Shown here piece by piece: positions 32,627-35,034 of a stretch of 35,034 nt of DNA. Origin of the DNA: Acidimicrobiaceae bacterium (lineage in GTDB: Bacteria; Actinomycetota; Acidimicrobiia; Acidimicrobiales; RAAP-2). A program made the position numbers and the translations under genes. Positions within the stretch are counted from its first letter, which is position 1. Each line of letters begins with the position of its first letter. The stretch is from assembly GCA_003164095.1 (NCBI GenBank), contig PLRX01000090.1, forward strand, positions 1 through 35,034, written 5' to 3'. The notes under the pieces were generated by a model, which had not been told where the DNA came from, did no database searches, and saw only the letters and a list, made by a program, of their open reading frames with translations.

Positions 32627-33226
32627 CTGAGGAACCAACCCGATCGGAGTCACCGCCTCGCGGTGGCATTCGTGCTGTGCGCCGCACTGCTCGCCGCGCC
32701 CCTGGTCGCCCTGCACAGCAGCGGCGACGCTTCGGCGACACCGGCCCAGCCGTCCGCGGGGCGGCCAGCGGTATCGCCGGGCGGCGGTCCGGTCTCCGTC
32801 CGGACCCACGGGGCGGACCGTCCGCCGGTCGGACGTCCGGCGCCCGTGACGATCGCCGAGGCTCCCGTGGTCAAGGTCACGGCGACCTCGGTGCCGCCCA
32901 CCACCACGACCACGACGTCCACCGTGCCGCCCACCACGACCACGACGACGACGACGGTGCCGGCGGCCGAGGTCGAGGCCGCCGGTGCGGTGGAGACGAC
33001 CGGGGTCGTCACGTACTACGACCACCCGGCCGGGCGGTGCGCCAGTCCGTGGCTCCCCTTCGGCACCGTGGTGCATGTGACCAACCCGGCCAACGGCGCC
33101 ACCGTGACCTGCACGGTGGACGACCGCGAAGCCGACACGGCCCGCTCCATCGACCTGGCCACCGCCACCTTTGCCGAGCTCGCCCCGCTGTCGCAGGGCG
33201 TCATCGACGCCAGACTGAGCTGGTGA
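32627..33226 (+). CDS. Exported RlpA-like double-psi beta-barrel protein (199 aa)
   Basis: Secreted or wall-associated protein. Starting from CTG at 32627 the N-terminus is an ideal signal peptide (RNQPDRSHR, hydrophobic LAVAFVLCAALLAAPLVAL, then SGDASA), and AAGGAG lies exactly seven bases upstream; no ATG, GTG or TTG fits, since GTG at 32669 would remove the charged n-region. A Pro/Ser region and a Thr-rich linker (residues ~89-111) lead to a C-terminal DPBB domain (~125-199): VVTYYDHPAGRCASPWLPFGTVVHVTN ... CTVDDREADTARSIDLATATFAELAPL, with the RlpA-type DR and IDL motifs and two Cys likely disulfide-bonded. RlpA relatives act on peptidoglycan. It lies between tatD and rsmA, where other actinobacteria carry rpfB. 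Confidence 0.85.
   Translation: MRNQPDRSHRLAVAFVLCAALLAAPLVALHSSGDASATPAQPSAGRPAVSPGGGPVSVRTHGADRPPVGRPAPVTIAEAPVVKVTATSVPPTTTTTTSTVPPTTTTTTTTVPAAEVEAAGAVETTGVVTYYDHPAGRCASPWLPFGTVVHVTNPANGATVTCTVDDREADTARSIDLATATFAELAPLSQGVIDARLSW
32891..32956 (+). repeat. Two imperfect 33-bp repeats encoding VPPTTTTTT linkers
   Basis: GTGCCGCCCACCAC-type units at 32891-32923 and 32924-32956, rich in ACC/ACG/ACT Thr codons, forming a flexible, possibly glycosylated linker between signal peptide region and DPBB domain of the RlpA-like protein. Confidence 0.8.
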
Positions 33227-33287
33227 CGGCCCGGCGGTCCCGCCGGGCATGGAACGGGCGGCGCCCACGGGGTGCCACACTGATCGG

Positions 33288-34148
33288 GTGACCCACGGGC
33301 GCGCCGAGATCCATGAGCTGCTCCTGGCCAACGACCTGCGCCCCAGTCGCGCGCTGGGGCAGAACTTCGTGGCCGACGCCAACACGGTGCGGCGGATCGT
33401 CCGGCTGGCCGGAGTCGAGCAGGGGTCGAAGGTCGTGGAGATCGGTGCGGGGCTCGGGTCGCTGACCCTGGCCCTCGTGGAGGCGGGGGCCGAGGTGACC
33501 GCCGTCGAGGTCGACCGCCACGTGCTGCCGGTGCTCCGGTCGGTGGTGGAGCCCGTCGGTGTCCGGGTGGTGGAGGCCGACGCCCTGCGGGTGGCCTGGG
33601 ACGAGGTGCTGGATGACGGCGGCCCCTACGCGCTGGTCGCCAACCTGCCCTACAACGTGGCGGTGCCGCTGGTGATCCGGGTGCTGGAGGAGGCTCCCCA
33701 GGTGACCTCGCTGCTGGTCATGGTCCAGCGGGAGGTGGGGGAGCGCCTGGCCGCCGCCGCCCGTGACGAGGCCTACGGCGCGGTGTCGGTCAAGGTCGCC
33801 TACTGGGCCACGGCGGCCGTCGTCGGCAAGGTGTCCGCCAGCGTGTTCATCCCCCGGCCGAGGGTCGAGTCGGTGCTCGTGCGGCTGGACCGGCACCCCG
33901 GGGGACCGCTGCCCACCGGCGACGGGCGGGTGGGGCCGGGGGCCGCCGACTACGAGCGGCTGTTCGCCGTGGTGCGGGGCGGTTTCGCCCACCGGCGCAA
34001 GATGCTGCGCCGGGCGCTCCTCGACCTCGTCGACCCCGAGGCCTTCGCCGCGGCCGGCGTCGAGCCGACGGCCCGGGCCGAGGAGCTCGGGCTCGACGCA
34101 TGGGAGCGCCTCGCCTGGTGGCGGCCGGCCGTCCCCGTCGCCTCGTGA
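33288..34148 (+). CDS. rsmA: 16S rRNA (adenine1518/1519-N6)-dimethyltransferase RsmA/KsgA (286 aa)
   Basis: Dimethylates the two adjacent adenines in helix 45 of 16S rRNA during small-subunit maturation. Motifs: RPSRALGQNFVAD at the N-terminus, VVEIGAGLGSLTLALVEAGAEVTAVEVD for SAM binding, N119-L-P-Y122 for catalysis on adenine, and VFIPRPRVESVLVRL plus GFAHRRKMLRRAL in the C-terminal domain. GTG at 33288 is the start that gives the family N-terminus; a weak CACACT hexamer lies six bases upstream. It is 61 bp after the RlpA-like gene and 16 bp before ispE, the normal actinobacterial arrangement. Confidence 0.96.
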   Translation: MTHGRAEIHELLLANDLRPSRALGQNFVADANTVRRIVRLAGVEQGSKVVEIGAGLGSLTLALVEAGAEVTAVEVDRHVLPVLRSVVEPVGVRVVEADALRVAWDEVLDDGGPYALVANLPYNVAVPLVIRVLEEAPQVTSLLVMVQREVGERLAAAARDEAYGAVSVKVAYWATAAVVGKVSASVFIPRPRVESVLVRLDRHPGGPLPTGDGRVGPGAADYERLFAVVRGGFAHRRKMLRRALLDLVDPEAFAAAGVEPTARAEELGLDAWERLAWWRPAVPVAS

Positions 34149-34164
34149 CAGGGGAGGCGGGGTG

Positions 34165-34971
34165 ATGACCCGGTTGACGGCCCCGGCCAAGCTCACGGTC
34201 ACGCTTGCCGTCACCGGTGTGCGCGCCGACGGCTACCACCTGCTCGAGTCCGAGATGGTCACGCTCGACCTGGCCGACACCCTCGAGATCGACGACTCCG
34301 GCGACGGCGCCGGCGAGACCGCACTCGAGGTGGTGACGTCCTGGCCCGCCGGCTCGGTGGCCCGCGACCCGGACGCCCTGGGCCCGGTGGCCGACAACCT
34401 CGTGGTCCGGGCGCTCGCCGTCGCCGGGCGGACGGCCCGGGTGCTCCTGGTCAAGCGGGTCCCGCCCGGAGCCGGGCTCGGCGGCGGGTCGGCAGACGCC
34501 GCAGCCGTGCTGCGCTGGGCCGGCTGCAGCGACCCGGCAGTGGCGGCAACCCTCGGTGCCGACGTGCCGTTCTGCCTGACGGGGGGTCGGGCCCTCGTCA
34601 CCGGGGTAGGTGAGGAGGTGGCGCCCCTGGCGTTCGAGGAGCGGACGTTCGTGCTCGTGCTGCCGCCGTTCGGTGTGGACACCGCCGCCGTCTACCGTGC
34701 CTACGACCGCCTAGGGGGAGAGGCGGCTGGGCGTGCGTCGACGGGTAACGACCTCGAGGCGGCGGCCCTCGAGGTGGAGCCCCGCCTGGTGGGGTGGCGG
34801 CACGCGCTCGAACAGGCCACAGGTCGACCGGCCCGGCTGGCCGGCAGCGGCTCGACGTGGTTCGTCGAAGGGGAGGTCGACGGAGTCGACCCCGGAGCGG
34901 AGGCGTGGCTGGAGCGGGAGGGGGAACTCGCCCCCCTGGTGGTGGCCCGGACGGTGCCGGGGCCTACCTGA
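34165..34971 (+). CDS. ispE: 4-diphosphocytidyl-2-C-methyl-D-erythritol kinase IspE (268 aa)
   Basis: GHMP kinase of the MEP isoprenoid pathway, phosphorylating CDP-methylerythritol. Visible motifs: APAKLTVTLAVTGVRADGYHLLES at the N-terminus, the ATP loop PPGAGLGGGSADAAAVLR, and the C-terminal ARLAGSGSTWF. Slightly short for the family but complete. ATG 34165 has GGAGG seven bases upstream and lies 16 bp after rsmA, so the two are co-transcribed. A GTG directly before the ATG (34162) is an alternative start. A strong hairpin follows 11 bases after the stop. Confidence 0.95.
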   Translation: MTRLTAPAKLTVTLAVTGVRADGYHLLESEMVTLDLADTLEIDDSGDGAGETALEVVTSWPAGSVARDPDALGPVADNLVVRALAVAGRTARVLLVKRVPPGAGLGGGSADAAAVLRWAGCSDPAVAATLGADVPFCLTGGRALVTGVGEEVAPLAFEERTFVLVLPPFGVDTAAVYRAYDRLGGEAAGRASTGNDLEAAALEVEPRLVGWRHALEQATGRPARLAGSGSTWFVEGEVDGVDPGAEAWLEREGELAPLVVARTVPGPT

Positions 34972-34982
34972 TCCTGCTGCGA

Positions 34983-35008
34983 CCGTGGGCCCGTTGCGGG
35001 TCCCACGG
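34983..35008 (+). terminator. Strong hairpin terminator after ispE
   Basis: CCGTGGG (34983-34989) pairs with CCCACGG (35002-35008), and inside it CCCG (34990-34993) pairs with CGGG (34997-35000) around a TTG loop, an 11-bp stem with a single bulged T at 35001. No U-tract; likely the end of the rsmA-ispE transcript. Confidence 0.6.
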
Positions 35009-35034
35009 AGGACGGGACCTACTTGCCCGCCGCC

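Overview
The window is high-GC actinobacterial chromosome, most likely from the class Acidimicrobiia. That call rests on five things: strongly GC-biased third codon positions; the conserved actinobacterial order rsmI - metG - tatD - (exported protein) - rsmA - ispE; a tiny bL37-type ribosomal protein gene; exported proteins with Thr-rich TTTTVPP-type linkers; and many genes whose -10 hexamer sits 6-10 bases from the start codon, i.e. leaderless transcripts. No plasmid, phage, transposase or CRISPR signature was seen.

Layout. 1-23 is the 3' end of a tRNA cut by the window edge. 367-5490 (-) encodes a giant secreted protein with a seven-blade Vgb-like propeller followed by Ig/TIG/fibronectin-type domains. 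A 461-bp divergent region with three contiguous dyads separates it from a LAL-type LuxR regulator (5952-8747). An acyl-CoA dehydrogenase (8791-10023, -) is divergent from a soluble PRC/MgtE-N/CBS protein (10134-11423). That protein is followed, after a hairpin-rich 263-bp stretch, by an Nramp-family transporter with altered metal-site residues (11687-13339). 13436-16649 is a tightly overlapped trio: GT4 glycosyltransferase, SAM methyltransferase and alpha/alpha-toroid protein. 16676-21024 is looser and partly decayed: two Methyltransf_24-like genes, an AhpD/CMD-like gene and two gene remnants in long non-coding stretches. 21025-28562 holds a GDT1-type cation transporter, PepN, a PfkB kinase, an unknown protein, a GDPD phosphodiesterase, bL37, a DUF192 protein and RsmI. 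28708-34971 is the housekeeping block msrA, metG, tatD, a lipoprotein, an RlpA-like exported protein, rsmA and ispE, closed by a strong hairpin.

Most unusual points: (i) two divergent gene pairs only 23 and 26 bp apart share an identical 10-mer, AGGCTACCGT, that provides two overlapping back-to-back -10 boxes; (ii) a structured 5' leader precedes the exported DPBB protein that occupies the usual rpfB position, has an internal copy of the Shine-Dalgarno segment in a 5' hairpin, and leads to an apparent CTG start; (iii) a free-standing MgtE-like sensor is paired with an Nramp homologue lacking the canonical Asn and Met ligands, across a run of hairpins that includes an 18-bp perfect palindrome. 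All family assignments are by eye from sequence motifs; no database search was run.
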